The notes under the pieces: model-generated
The model's input: the letters and a program-made list of their open reading frames with translations, nothing else
Databases searched by the model: none
What the model was told of the DNA's origin: nothing
Position numbers and translations under genes: made by a program
Shown: one piece after another, positions 46,801 through 53,872 of the stretch
Position numbering within the stretch: the first letter of the stretch is position 1
Layout: the number at the start of each line of letters is the position of its first letter
Source: Bacteroidota bacterium
GTDB taxonomy: Bacteria > Bacteroidota > Bacteroidia > Chitinophagales > Chitinophagaceae
Reading direction: 5' to 3'
DNA: 53,872 nt
Assembly: GCA_947461125.1 (NCBI GenBank)
Contig: CANHHX010000008.1
Coordinates: 1 to 53,872, forward strand

Positions 46801-47434
46801 TGAGTGCAGCAGTGCCTGTGCTCGTTTGTACCGATGTAAAATTGAGTGCCGTATGTTTTTTTGTGAGCGTGTCTAACACATTATTTGTTGCAGCCGTAGC
46901 ATAGGAAAAAGTCCATTCCTTTGCTTTACCACTGCCGCCTTTGCGCCACTGAGCGGCTACAAATTCTATTTCAAATTGATTGATGACGGTGCCTGTGTTA
47001 TTGGTAAAACTAATGCCAAAAATATAGGAACCTGCACTACTGGCAAGGCTGCCAAGCCCTCTGGTAGGGCTATTGTTAGCGCCATAGCTAAAAATGCCGG
47101 CTACTGCATTGGACCCTGAGCTGGTGGCAAAATTAAGTGCAGCATTACTGCCACTTGTTTGCGCCATAAATACACCCGTTAGCCCTGCATGTAAACTTCC
47201 TAAAAAGAAGGGGCCTTTCCCAGTTAGGCCGCTTGCATAGGTACTTGAAGACGGCAAATTGGAAAAGTTTTGGGTGTACACAAAGTTGATAGACGGGTAG
47301 GGGTAGCTACTGGGGATAGTTGAAATTTGACCAAAAACGACAGGGAAGGAGCCAAGCAGTAAAAAAGATGCCAAAACAAAAGGCTGTGCAAAAGTCTTTG
47401 GTAACCGAAACCAACAAAAAAAGGAAATATGCAT
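43841..47434 (-). CDS. Large secreted protein with T9SS C-terminal sorting domain
   Basis: 1197 residues. A signal peptide (about 1-36) ends in VVFGQ. The N-terminal ~280 residues form a beta-rich region (SINFVYTQNF..., FAGISF-like repeats, WRKGGSGKAKEWTFSYAT). Ig-like modules follow, with NTAPTVIALIPPP near 288-300 opening a bacterial Ig-like domain. The last ~80 residues have the type IX sorting pattern: TVTPNPVQNQLGVHY, then IHSIDGTLL and GAYVAVIKAGKNYLLKQFI. Type IX cargo is delivered to the cell surface or medium; ligand or substrate is unknown. Codons 440-449 form a perfect 13-bp inverted repeat. Confidence 0.9.
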   Translation of the reverse strand: MHISFFCWFRLPKTFAQPFVLASFLLLGSFPVVFGQISTIPSSYPYPSINFVYTQNFSNLPSSSTYASGLTGKGPFFLGSLHAGLTGVFMAQTSGSNAALNFATSSGSNAVAGIFSYGANNSPTRGLGSLASSAGSYIFGISFTNNTGTVINQFEIEFVAAQWRKGGSGKAKEWTFSYATAATNNVLDTLTKKHTALNFTSVQTSTGTAALNGLLTTNQQQKKDTLLNLNWRPGEQLILKWQDKDEVGNDDGMALQQLICKALTMPDNTAPTVIALIPPPAKTYTAGDTITAKIIFSEPCFLNSRSFLPYLVVTVSDSAKNMVYTKGSGTNEWHFSYIISNGDYAKNGLIIHPRINSDTAAIRDAALNYCNGIISSNTRFLQVKIDAMAPACIDTSTLHLNSCKRPVAIASAALGVVQTDSSETIFWKVKLAPTQGEILGLPFSKKTVGDSSFPKTLLFIPSHAYAGMDSAIIEISDGINSSFKTIRIQLDSAIVNNTILENQIICKGFSPTLFIGSNLVNTSYQWIYKEDTAGLFRMATGIGNANNYQSGTLQSSTSFKRIATRFSCTDTSQLIRVEVKSNGLWIGAHNALWQLGSNWCGGIVPDSSTHVLVQQGSQIMIGNAFANQINTAKTITLDSTAHIVVNGGFYWPNALLGAGTFDASHGSIYIDKDSAIIRSNVFKNKRISSLHIDTKNKVQFLDSLMIEHSLTLFNGSLQTKHLTLLHAAQINPSGNHTKIIGPATVHKMYHLLEGQTKLLSFPFMNAPSLLGFRNSIRITGKSTASSGFDSAIHEHPSVYYLDTVSNNKTKLLFQPFTKMDSSYLKQNSAIKIWLYPGNTTYQTETPFIETKKHDSWVNVWVHGIPQHGPLEMNFPSDSITRYYLTGNPYPAAIDMGKITSSSSIGKYYWYWDAGLGATGNYTASPFRHPKIVQKLEGYIIKNTAGTTGYLFYEERSKVHLYEPPDTIRYKNEYAHISLALMQENTLLDRLEILGIDSANSRFEKWDAEKINENKISLYSISRDSIPLCIDARPFTNNLFIPLGIESNKPGTYKLVCTAFVIANDMAAYLHDKLLNKYQKIIQDSSYAFEIGTDSTTAGEKRFEITGPPPPPRQEDPIIATVTPNPVQNQLGVHYSFRETLAYQIAIHSIDGTLLQNKIFAASKSGFASIEVPYLKAGAYVAVIKAGKNYLLKQFIKL
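46088..46116. repeat. Perfect 13-bp inverted repeat inside the T9SS cargo gene
   Basis: GCCTACCGTTTTC (46088-46100) and GAAAACGGTAGGC (46104-46116) flank a three-base spacer. It is in frame, encoding part of GLPFSKKTVGD, and has no T-run on either strand. Confidence 0.95.
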
Positions 47435-47588
47435 AAAAAGGTTGCTTGATATTGGCTAACCAATCTAAATCAATAAGATAGGATGGGTATATTTGCCCAC
47501 TAAATCAAGTAATTACTCCTTTTAGGCCCTTGTATTTGTACTGAAAATCAGTATTTTACGTCTAGTTTAAGAATTCTTTTTAAAACTT

Positions 47589-47619
47589 TTTGATTTTTCA
47601 GTTCCAGCCATTACCTTTG
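47589..47619 (+). promoter_or_regulatory. Bacteroidota-type promoter of rpsL-rpsG
   Basis: TTTG (47589-47592), 19 bases, then TACCTTTG (47612-47619), 27 bases before the rpsL ATG. This is the best consensus match in the window. Confidence 0.85.
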
Positions 47620-47645
47620 CCGTCCGAAATTTTAAACGGTTTAGA

Positions 47646-48026
47646 ATGCCTACAATACAGCAATTAGTTAGAAAAGGTCGTGAAATTATCAGGGCTAAAA
47701 GTAAGTCTAGGGCTTTAGATGCGTGTCCGCAACGTCGTGGTGTATGTACCAGGGTGTATACGACAACGCCTAAAAAGCCAAACTCAGCCCTACGTAAAGT
47801 AGCGAAAGTGCGTTTGACAAATAAGATTGAGGTTATTGCCTACATCCCAGGAGAAGGTCATAACTTACAAGAACACTCTATCGTATTAATCCGTGGTGGT
47901 CGTGTAAAGGACTTACCAGGTGTGCGTTACCACATTGTTCGTGGTAGCCTCGATACTGCTGGTGTTAAAGACCGTAAGCAGTCTCGTTCTAAGTATGGTA
48001 CTAAAAAAGAAAAGGCTAAAAAATAG
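47646..48026 (+). CDS. rpsL: 30S ribosomal protein S12
   Basis: 126 residues, full length. S12 sits at the decoding centre of the small subunit. [19 protein letters not shown] and the loop [16 protein letters not shown] are intact; both Lys residues whose change gives streptomycin resistance in other bacteria are the wild-type Lys. The very basic C-terminal tail is typical. It is preceded by a strong TTTG-N19-TACCTTTG promoter and followed by rpsG after 42 bases. Confidence 0.99.
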   Translation: MPTIQQLVRKGREIIRAKSKSRALDACPQRRGVCTRVYTTTPKKPNSALRKVAKVRLTNKIEVIAYIPGEGHNLQEHSIVLIRGGRVKDLPGVRYHIVRGSLDTAGVKDRKQSRSKYGTKKEKAKK

Positions 48027-48068
48027 TCGCTAAATAAATTATTACAAAAAAGCTAATAAGTAGATCAC

Positions 48069-48536
48069 ATGCGTAAAGCACAAGCCAAAAAATTACCCCT
48101 CGCTCCTGATGGACGTTTCAATGATAAATTGGTTACTCGTTTCATTAACAACTTAATGTGGCAGGGTAAGAAAAGTACTGCGATCAACATTTTTTATGAT
48201 GCAGTAGACAAGGTTACTAAAATGACCGGTGAAGATGGATATGAAGTATGGAAAAGAGCTGTTGCCAATGTAACACCTGCTGTTGAAGTACGTAGTCGCC
48301 GTATTGGCGGTGCTACTTTCCAAATCCCTTCTGAGGTTCGTGCCGATCGTAAAATTTCTTTAAGTATGAAATGGTTAATCCGTTACAGCCGTGAAAGAAA
48401 TGGTCGTACTATGGCCGACAAGTTAGCCAACGAAATGTTAGCGGCTAGTAAAGGGGAAGGTGCTGCTTTCAAAAAGAAAGAAGACACACACCGTATGGCT
48501 GAGGCGAACAAAGCGTTCTCTCACTTCAAAGTTTAA
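48069..48536 (+). CDS. rpsG: 30S ribosomal protein S7
   Basis: 155 residues, full length. S7 nucleates assembly of the 3' domain of 16S rRNA. The N-terminal MRKAQAKKLPLAPDGRFN, the KRAVANVTPAVEVRSRRIGG block and RTMADKLANEML are family features. An 11-bp hairpin and T-run follow its stop codon, so the unit with rpsL appears to end here rather than run on into fusA. Confidence 0.99.
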   Translation: MRKAQAKKLPLAPDGRFNDKLVTRFINNLMWQGKKSTAINIFYDAVDKVTKMTGEDGYEVWKRAVANVTPAVEVRSRRIGGATFQIPSEVRADRKISLSMKWLIRYSRERNGRTMADKLANEMLAASKGEGAAFKKKEDTHRMAEANKAFSHFKV

Positions 48537-48557
48537 TTTTAAACAAACTGCTTATAC

Positions 48558-48588
48558 AAGCCCCAAACCTAAGTTTGGGGCTTTTTTT
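48558..48588 (+). terminator. Intrinsic terminator after rpsG
   Basis: AAGCCCCAAAC (48558-48568) pairs with GTTTGGGGCTT (48573-48583) over a four-base loop and is followed by T residues. Confidence 0.95.
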
Positions 48589-48644
48589 GTGCATAATTAA
48601 TTAATAATTTACCCCGGAAACCTATTTCCAATTGGTATAATTAT

Positions 48645-48652
48645 TACCTTTG
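48645..48652 (+). promoter_or_regulatory. Candidate -7 box (TACCTTTG) of fusA
   Basis: Exact TACCTTTG, 58 bases before the fusA ATG and downstream of the rpsG terminator. The -33 element is not clear. Confidence 0.6.
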
Positions 48653-48710
48653 CCGCCTCGAAAATTGGGGAACTGTTTCCTCAAACAAAAAATTAAAAAC
48701 AAGCACTATT

Positions 48711-50861
48711 ATGGCTGACTTGAAATTTCAAAGAAACTTTGGTATCGCCGCACACATCGATGCTGGTAAAACCACTACAACAGAGCGTATCTTACGCTAC
48801 ACAGGTATGATTCATAAAATTGGTGAAGTGCACGATGGTGCTGCTACCACCGATTGGATGGAGCAAGAAAAAGAAAGAGGTATTACCATTACTTCTGCTG
48901 CGGTTAGCTGCCAATGGAATTTTCCTACTGTAAAAGGTAAGGCGGATGCTAATACAAAAAGTTATTACTTCAATATCATCGATACTCCGGGTCACGTGGA
49001 TTTTACCGTTGAGGTAGAGCGTTCAATGCGTGTATTAGATGGTTTGATTGCACTTTTCTCTGCGGTGGATGGGGTAGAACCACAATCAGAAACGGTGTGG
49101 CGTCAAGCAAACCGTTATAAGGTTCCACGTATTGGTTTCGTGAACAAAATGGACCGTGCCGGAGCTGACTTTTTAATGGTGGTAAACCAAGTAAAAGAAA
49201 TGCTAGGTGCTAAAGCCGTGCCGCTTCAATTACCAATTGGTGCCGAAGATAATTTCACAGGTGTTGTGGATTTAATCAAAATGAAAGGTATCATCTGGCA
49301 TATGGAAACAGAAGGTATGACTTTTGATGAAATTGATGTTCCAGCAGATATGAAAGAAGACGTTGAATTCTGGAGACAGAATTTGATTGAAGCCGTTGCA
49401 GAATATGATGATAAATTAATGGAGAAGTTCTTCGAAAATCCAGATTCAATTTCTGAAGACGAAGTACACGAAGCCATCCGTAAAGCTTGTATCGATTTAA
49501 GTATCGTTCCAATGATGTGTGGTTCTTCATTCAAAAATAAAGGGGTGCAAACAGCACTAGATGCGGTTTGTCGTTACTTGCCTTCTCCAATTGATGTAGA
49601 AGATACACAAGGTACAGATCCTGATACTGGCGCTGTTATTACACGTAAGCCTGATGCAAAAGAACCATTTGCAGCACTTGCATTTAAAATCATGACCGAT
49701 CCTTTCGTAGGTCGTTTAGCATTCTTCAGATGTTATTCTGGTCACCTAGATGCAGGTTCTTATGTACTTAACGTACGTAGTGGTAAGAAAGAGCGTATCT
49801 CTCGTATCATGAAAATGTTTGCAAACAAACAAAACCCTGTAGACTTTATCGAAGCAGGTGATATCGCAGCAGCAGTAGGTTTCAAAGAAATCAAAACAGG
49901 GGATACTTTATGTGATGAGAACCATCCAATCACCCTAGAAAATATGTTTATTCCTGAGCCCGTTATCGCGGTAGCTGTTGAGCCTAAAACGCAAGCAGAC
50001 GTTGATAAAATGGGTATGGCGATTGCTAAATTAGTGGAAGAGGATCCAACCCTTCGTGTAAATACAGACGAAGATACCGGTCAAACCATTTTAAGAGGTA
50101 TGGGTGAATTACACTTAGAAATTATCATTGACCGTATGCGTCGTGAATTTAAAGTGGAAGTGAACCAAGGTGCGCCACAGGTTGCTTACAAAGAATCATT
50201 TGGTACTACTATCGAACACCGTGAAGTGCTTAAGAAGCAATCAGGTGGTCGTGGTAAATTTGCTGATATTCAGTTCACTATTGGACCTGCAGATGAAGAG
50301 TGGCTAAAAGAAAACGAAGGCAAGCATTTCCAATTCGTAAACGATTTATTTGGTGGATCTATCCCTAAAGAATTTGTTCCAGCGATCCAAAAAGGTTTTG
50401 AAACTTCAATGGGTACAGGTGTTTTAGCAGGTTACCCTGTTAACAACATGAAAGTGCGTGTATTTGATGGTTCATACCATGATGTGGATTCTGACTCAAT
50501 GTCTTTTGAACTTTGTGCTAAATCTGCCTTCCGTGAAGCGGGTCGTAAAGCAAAGCCAACTTTACTTGAGCCAATCATGAAAGTAGAGGTGTTAACTCCA
50601 GATCAGTACATGGGAGACGTTACCGGAGACTTAAACCGTCGCCGTGGTATGCTAGAAGGTATGGACAGCCGTGCTAACTTACAGGTTATCAAGGCAAAAG
50701 TTCCACTTAGCGAAATGTTTGGTTATGTAACCCAGCTTCGTTCACTTTCTTCTGGTCGTGCTACTTCAACCATGGAATTCTCTCATTACAACCCAGCACC
50801 AAACAACATTGCTGAAGAGGTAATGGCGAAAAACAAGGGTAAAGTTAAAATCGAAGAATAA
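48711..50861 (+). CDS. fusA: Elongation factor G
   Basis: 716 residues. EF-G is the GTPase that drives translocation on the ribosome and helps in recycling. G-domain motifs are complete: [15 protein letters not shown] (P-loop, near 14-28), RGITITSAA (switch I), DTPGHVDF (switch II) and NKMDRAGAD (guanine specificity). The C-terminal domains IV and V follow ([33 protein letters not shown]). It has its own -7 box and its own terminator, so it seems to form a separate unit between rpsL-rpsG and rpsJ. Confidence 0.98.
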   Translation: MADLKFQRNFGIAAHIDAGKTTTTERILRYTGMIHKIGEVHDGAATTDWMEQEKERGITITSAAVSCQWNFPTVKGKADANTKSYYFNIIDTPGHVDFTVEVERSMRVLDGLIALFSAVDGVEPQSETVWRQANRYKVPRIGFVNKMDRAGADFLMVVNQVKEMLGAKAVPLQLPIGAEDNFTGVVDLIKMKGIIWHMETEGMTFDEIDVPADMKEDVEFWRQNLIEAVAEYDDKLMEKFFENPDSISEDEVHEAIRKACIDLSIVPMMCGSSFKNKGVQTALDAVCRYLPSPIDVEDTQGTDPDTGAVITRKPDAKEPFAALAFKIMTDPFVGRLAFFRCYSGHLDAGSYVLNVRSGKKERISRIMKMFANKQNPVDFIEAGDIAAAVGFKEIKTGDTLCDENHPITLENMFIPEPVIAVAVEPKTQADVDKMGMAIAKLVEEDPTLRVNTDEDTGQTILRGMGELHLEIIIDRMRREFKVEVNQGAPQVAYKESFGTTIEHREVLKKQSGGRGKFADIQFTIGPADEEWLKENEGKHFQFVNDLFGGSIPKEFVPAIQKGFETSMGTGVLAGYPVNNMKVRVFDGSYHDVDSDSMSFELCAKSAFREAGRKAKPTLLEPIMKVEVLTPDQYMGDVTGDLNRRRGMLEGMDSRANLQVIKAKVPLSEMFGYVTQLRSLSSGRATSTMEFSHYNPAPNNIAEEVMAKNKGKVKIEE

Positions 50862-50898
50862 GAGTCATATCTTATTGATTTATAAGTGTTTTCAAGCG

Positions 50899-50937
50899 CA
50901 AGCCCTGCTCCAAATCGGAGTGGGGCTTGTTTTTTTA
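50899..50937 (+). terminator. Intrinsic terminator after fusA
   Basis: CAAGCCCTGCTCC (50899-50911) pairs with GGAGTGGGGCTTG (50917-50929) with one T-G wobble, followed by a T-run to 50936. Confidence 0.93.
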
Positions 50938-50986
50938 ACTATTTTGAAAAAAAACTCCTTTTTTCTTAAAAATTATTGGTTTTTTC

Positions 50987-51017
50987 TTGACCATCTGATT
51001 ACAGTCCCTTACCTTTG
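50987..51017 (+). promoter_or_regulatory. Bacteroidota-type promoter of rpsJ
   Basis: TTG (50987-50989), 20 bases, then TACCTTTG (51010-51017), 30 bases before the rpsJ ATG. Confidence 0.78.
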
Positions 51018-51047
51018 CAACCCCAATAAGAAAATTGGGTTTCGACT

Positions 51048-51353
51048 ATGTCTCAACGAATCAGAATCAAATTACAATCTTACGATCACAATCTAGTAGA
51101 TAAATCTGCTGAAAAAATCGTAAAAACTGTACGCAGCACAGGTGCCGTAGTAACAGGTCCTATTCCTTTGCCAACACACAAAAGAATTTTTACTGTTCTT
51201 CGTTCACCACACGTAAATAAGAAAAGCCGTGAGCAATTCCAACTCGCAACGCATAAGCGTTTGTTGGATATTTATACGTCTTCTTCAAAAACTGTAGATG
51301 CGCTAAGTAAATTAGACTTGCCTTCTGGTGTAGAGGTTGAAATCAAAGCCTGA
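51048..51353 (+). CDS. rpsJ: 30S ribosomal protein S10
   Basis: 101 residues. S10 is also NusE, a partner of NusB/NusG in antitermination. The start reads [15 protein letters not shown], followed by [26 protein letters not shown], both highly conserved. The gene is preceded by a good promoter and followed by an unusually long 332-base gap before rplC. Confidence 0.98.
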   Translation: MSQRIRIKLQSYDHNLVDKSAEKIVKTVRSTGAVVTGPIPLPTHKRIFTVLRSPHVNKKSREQFQLATHKRLLDIYTSSSKTVDALSKLDLPSGVEVEIKA

Positions 51354-51685
51354 TAAGCTGTCTTAGCCTGCCTAACCGCAACTACCTAAGATAAACCATC
51401 ACAAGAGTTCTTATAAATTCGTCAACTGTCAACAACAACTCGTTCTAAGGAATTGGTTTTTGGAAAACAGCTCTGATAAAAATAAAAAGGTTTACACGCA
51501 CAATGCGCGTAAATCATACATATAAACAGGCCCTTCGAGGTTTGTTTACTACCGGTACTTCCGCTTCAATTGTTGTTACAACAAATTGAAAACAAAGGAA
51601 AAGGTCGGTGGCAAACAAGGATTGAATCCCGCTTTCATCGGCAGGATGTCCTCTATAACCTTTGCGGGGCATAAACCGCAACACG
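51354..51685 (+). other. Structured 332-base spacer between rpsJ and rplC
   Basis: No credible coding region on either strand. Contains two evident inverted repeats: TTCAATTGTTGT (51565-51576) against ACAACAAATTGAA (51578-51590), and TTTAC-A-CGCA against TGCG-C-GTAAA around 51491-51512. Most ribosomal operons have only a few bases here. A TAACCTTTG box at 51656-51664, close to TANNTTTG, lies 21 bases before rplC. It may be a regulatory leader with an internal promoter; the purpose is unknown. Confidence 0.6.
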
Positions 51686-52303
51686 ATGAAAGGTATTATT
51701 GGTAAAAAAATCGGGATGACCAGCATCTTCCAAGAAGATGGCAAGCAAACTGCTTGTACCATCATTGAAGCTGGTCCTTGTACCGTAACTCAAGTGAAAA
51801 CCCAGGAGACTGATGGTTACACTGCACTTCAATTAGCATTTGGCGACAAAAAAGACAAGCACGCTACTAAAGCCGAGCTTAATCACTACGCAAAAGCCCA
51901 AACTTCCGCTAAGAAATTCGTTAAAGAATTCCGTAATTATTCTATAGAAAAGCAACTAGGCGAGACCGTTACTTTAGATATTTTTTCTGAAGGTGACGAG
52001 GTTGAAATAGTTGGTACCACTAAGGGTAAAGGTTTCCAAGGTGTTGTAAAGCGCCATGGATTTTCTGGTGTTGGTGAAGCATCGCACGGTCAGCACGATC
52101 GTCAACGCGCACCAGGATCTATCGGTGGTTCTTCTTATCCATCACGCGTATTTAAGGGCATGAGAATGGCCGGCCGTATGGGTGGAGACCGTGTTAAAAT
52201 GAAAGGTCTTAAAGTGGTTAAAATTTTCCCTGAAAAGAATTATATCCTAGTTACTGGTTCAGTACCTGGTCACAATGGTTCTATCGTTTTAATCCAGAAG
52301 TAA
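51686..52303 (+). CDS. rplC: 50S ribosomal protein L3
   Basis: 205 residues from ATG 51686; an in-frame start at 51662 would add eight atypical residues. L3 binds near the peptidyl transferase centre. [20 protein letters not shown] begins the conserved N-terminus, and [13 protein letters not shown] and [18 protein letters not shown] are family motifs. rplD starts 22 bases downstream. Confidence 0.98.
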   Translation: MKGIIGKKIGMTSIFQEDGKQTACTIIEAGPCTVTQVKTQETDGYTALQLAFGDKKDKHATKAELNHYAKAQTSAKKFVKEFRNYSIEKQLGETVTLDIFSEGDEVEIVGTTKGKGFQGVVKRHGFSGVGEASHGQHDRQRAPGSIGGSSYPSRVFKGMRMAGRMGGDRVKMKGLKVVKIFPEKNYILVTGSVPGHNGSIVLIQK

Positions 52304-52325
52304 TAACACCTAATTCAAAATTACC

Positions 52326-52958
52326 ATGCAAGTAGATGTATTAAACATAAAAGGACAGAAAACCGGCAGAACGGTAGAATTACCAGCTGAGATTTTCGGT
52401 ATCGAGCCAAATGATCACGTGATCTACCTGGCTGTAAAGCAATATTTGGCTGCGGGCCGTACTGGTACGCACAAAGTAAAAACACGTGCTGAAGTACAAG
52501 GTGCTAGCCGTAAGTTACACAAGCAAAAAGGAACGGGTGGTGCTCGTAAGGGTAATATTCGTAACCCATTATACAAGGGTGGTGGTACCATTTTTGGTCC
52601 AAAACCACATAGCTACGATTTTAAATTAAATCGTAAAGTAAAAGACCTCGCTAAACTTTCTGCTTTAAGTTACAAAGCAAAAGAAAATGCAATCGTTGTT
52701 GTTGAAGACATCACAATGGATGTTCCTAAAACAAAAACATTAGTAGAGGTGATGAAAAACTTAAGCCTTTCTAATAAAAAGTCTTTGTTTGTTTTACCAG
52801 AATACAATGATAATTTATACCTAAGCACACGTAACGTCCCTAATGTTGCTAGCAGTTTATTAGCTGACATCAACACTTATGAAATCATGAACGCTGACGT
52901 ATTAGTAATCACAGAAGCAACTGCTAAAATCTTCACAGAAGAGGAAGCAGCAGCATAA
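52326..52958 (+). CDS. rplD: 50S ribosomal protein L4
   Basis: 210 residues, the usual length. L4 lines the exit tunnel with its extended loop, visible here as KQKGTGGARKGNIRNPLYKGGG with a break before the next segment, near residues 70-95. In Escherichia coli free L4 represses its own operon; no such leader upstream of rpsJ is evident here. rplW starts 30 bases downstream. Confidence 0.97.
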   Translation: MQVDVLNIKGQKTGRTVELPAEIFGIEPNDHVIYLAVKQYLAAGRTGTHKVKTRAEVQGASRKLHKQKGTGGARKGNIRNPLYKGGGTIFGPKPHSYDFKLNRKVKDLAKLSALSYKAKENAIVVVEDITMDVPKTKTLVEVMKNLSLSNKKSLFVLPEYNDNLYLSTRNVPNVASSLLADINTYEIMNADVLVITEATAKIFTEEEAAA

Positions 52959-52988
52959 TAATTTTAGAAACGTTTCAACACAAATAAA

Positions 52989-53288
52989 ATGAAACCGACC
53001 GACGTATTGATAAAGCCTATTTTAACTGAAAAAGCAAACGCTCAACAAGAAACGTTGAGAAGATATGCTTTTAAAGTAGATCGCAAGGCCAACAAATTAG
53101 AAATCAAAAAAGCAGTAGAAACTTTCTACGGTGTAAATGTTGTAGATGTAAACACTGCTGTTGCTCCTGGTAAAAATAAAGCACGCTACACAAAAGCTGG
53201 TTTTATTCAAGGTATGAAGTCTGCTTATAAAAAAGCGTTCGTAACTGTTGCCGAAGGTGAAACCATTGACTTATACGCAAACATTTAA
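52989..53288 (+). CDS. rplW: 50S ribosomal protein L23
   Basis: 99 residues. L23 sits at the tunnel exit and docks trigger factor and the signal recognition particle. DVLIKPILTEKANAQ begins the conserved fold, and KADRKANKLEIKKAVE-type spacing (here FKVDRKANKLEIKKAVETFY) follows. It is 47 bases from rplB. Confidence 0.97.
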   Translation: MKPTDVLIKPILTEKANAQQETLRRYAFKVDRKANKLEIKKAVETFYGVNVVDVNTAVAPGKNKARYTKAGFIQGMKSAYKKAFVTVAEGETIDLYANI

Positions 53289-53334
53289 TTTATAGTACGC
53301 AGAGCTGAGAATTCTGCATTTAAACAAATAGAAA

Positions 53335-53872
53335 ATGCCACTTAAAAAGTACAAACCAATTACCGCCGGAACACGCTGGAGAATTGGAAATGCTTATGCT
53401 GAAATCACCACCAACAAACCTGAAAAGAGTTTGTTAGAACCACAGAAGAAAACGGCTGGCCGTAACTTCCAAGGTCGTCGTGTAATGCGTTACATGGGCG
53501 GTGGAAGCAAGCACCATTACCGTATTGTAGATTTCAAAAGAGACAAACGTGATATCGCAGCTACTGTAGTATCAATTGAGTACGATCCAAACCGTACAGC
53601 GTTTATTGCTTTATTGCAATACACTGACGGAGAAAAGCGTTACATCATTGCTCCACAAGGTTTACAAGTGGGTGCAAACGTAATTGCTGGTGACAATGTT
53701 GCTCCAGAATTAGGTAATGCACTACCATTAAAGAGCATGCCACTAGGTACCACTATCCACAACATCGAATTACAACCTAGTCAAGGTGGTAAAATGGTGC
53801 GCAGTGCTGGTGGATCTGCACAGCTTGCGAACAAAGAAGAAAAATACGGTGTATTAAAAATGCCTTCTGGCG
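53335..53872 (+). CDS. rplB: 50S ribosomal protein L2 (3' end cut by window edge)
   Basis: Starts at ATG 53335 with MPLKKYKPITAGTRWR and runs off the right edge after 179 codons and one base. L2 binds helix 66 of 23S rRNA and is needed for subunit joining. The core segments GRNFQGRRVMRYMGGGSKHH, RDIAATVVSIEYDPNR and ALPLKSMPLGTTIHNIELQP are present. The C-terminal 95 or so residues, which include the essential His near the peptidyl transferase centre, lie outside the window. Confidence 0.97.
   Translation, partial: MPLKKYKPITAGTRWRIGNAYAEITTNKPEKSLLEPQKKTAGRNFQGRRVMRYMGGGSKHHYRIVDFKRDKRDIAATVVSIEYDPNRTAFIALLQYTDGEKRYIIAPQGLQVGANVIAGDNVAPELGNALPLKSMPLGTTIHNIELQPSQGGKMVRSAGGSAQLANKEEKYGVLKMPSG

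Noticed and set aside
51514-51765. Minus-strand open frame of 83 codons in the rpsJ-rplC spacer
   Set aside because: It extends into rplC on the opposite strand, has no recognisable protein features and no promoter.
1-53872. Defence islands, prophage, transposons, CRISPR, tRNA or rRNA genes
   Set aside because: No transposase, integrase, nuclease cluster, repeat-spacer array or cloverleaf-like sequence was seen in reading the window; short or divergent tRNAs would need a dedicated search.

Overview
The window is 53.9 kb of an AT-rich, gene-dense bacterial chromosome, almost certainly Bacteroidota and most like a member of the Chitinophagaceae. The evidence is as follows. Promoters are of the Bacteroidota type (TTTG, about 19-20 bases, then TANNTTTG, most often TACCTTTG) ahead of rpsL, rpsJ, fusA and yidC. 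Start codons generally lack Shine-Dalgarno sequences. Other markers are a type III glutamine synthetase, a secreted protein with a type IX secretion (T9SS) C-terminal domain, a long PKD-rich surface protein, and the gene order rpsL-rpsG-fusA-rpsJ-rplC-rplD-rplW-rplB. The genus cannot be fixed from the sequence alone. I see no tRNA or rRNA gene, CRISPR array, transposase, phage gene or plasmid gene.

Layout. 1-2292 (-): 5' part of a large secreted PKD/IgGFc-binding-like protein that runs off the left edge. 2410-6321 (+): exported GH109-like enzyme, sugar/aminoglycoside-kinase-like protein and exported M28 peptidase, probably one operon. 6326-9731 (-): a SAM-I riboswitch with terminator controls homoserine dehydrogenase, followed by a PAP2 phosphatase and a secreted nucleotide pyrophosphatase/phosphodiesterase. 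9863-16504: uvrA, an ElaA-type acetyltransferase, an FAD oxidoreductase, rarA and a small membrane protein. 16514-22019 (-): aspS, a three-gene unit of unknown role (membrane protein, DAO-type oxidoreductase, secreted protein) and sucD. 22165-24699 (+): efp, accB and accC, the last two being the biotin carrier and biotin carboxylase of acetyl-CoA carboxylase. 24750-27422 (-): small secreted protein and glnN. 27672-34645 (+): purL, hldD, pyrG and yidC. 34694-38859: two small secreted proteins, a TPR protein, a phosphosulfolactate synthase homologue and aroE. 38862-42718 (-): GH3 beta-glucosidase with a PA14 insert, an ITP/XTP pyrophosphatase and an unknown protein. 42787-43851 (+): ilvE. 43841-47434 (-): 1197-residue T9SS cargo protein. 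47646-53872 (+): the ribosomal protein/EF-G block, with rplB cut by the right edge.

The functions are mostly housekeeping: translation, amino-acid, nucleotide and lipid precursor synthesis, DNA repair and membrane insertion. Surface glycan and peptide degradation is layered on top. I did not find a convincing new defence or mobile system. The most interesting items are the EF-P whose tip loop carries Arg32 instead of the usual Lys; the SAM-I riboswitch unit; the GH109/kinase pair; a 332-bp structured spacer between rpsJ and rplC; a perfect 13-bp hairpin inside the T9SS cargo gene; a phosphosulfolactate synthase homologue; and an unknown protein at 42152-42718 with faint similarity to the DNA polymerase III psi subunit.
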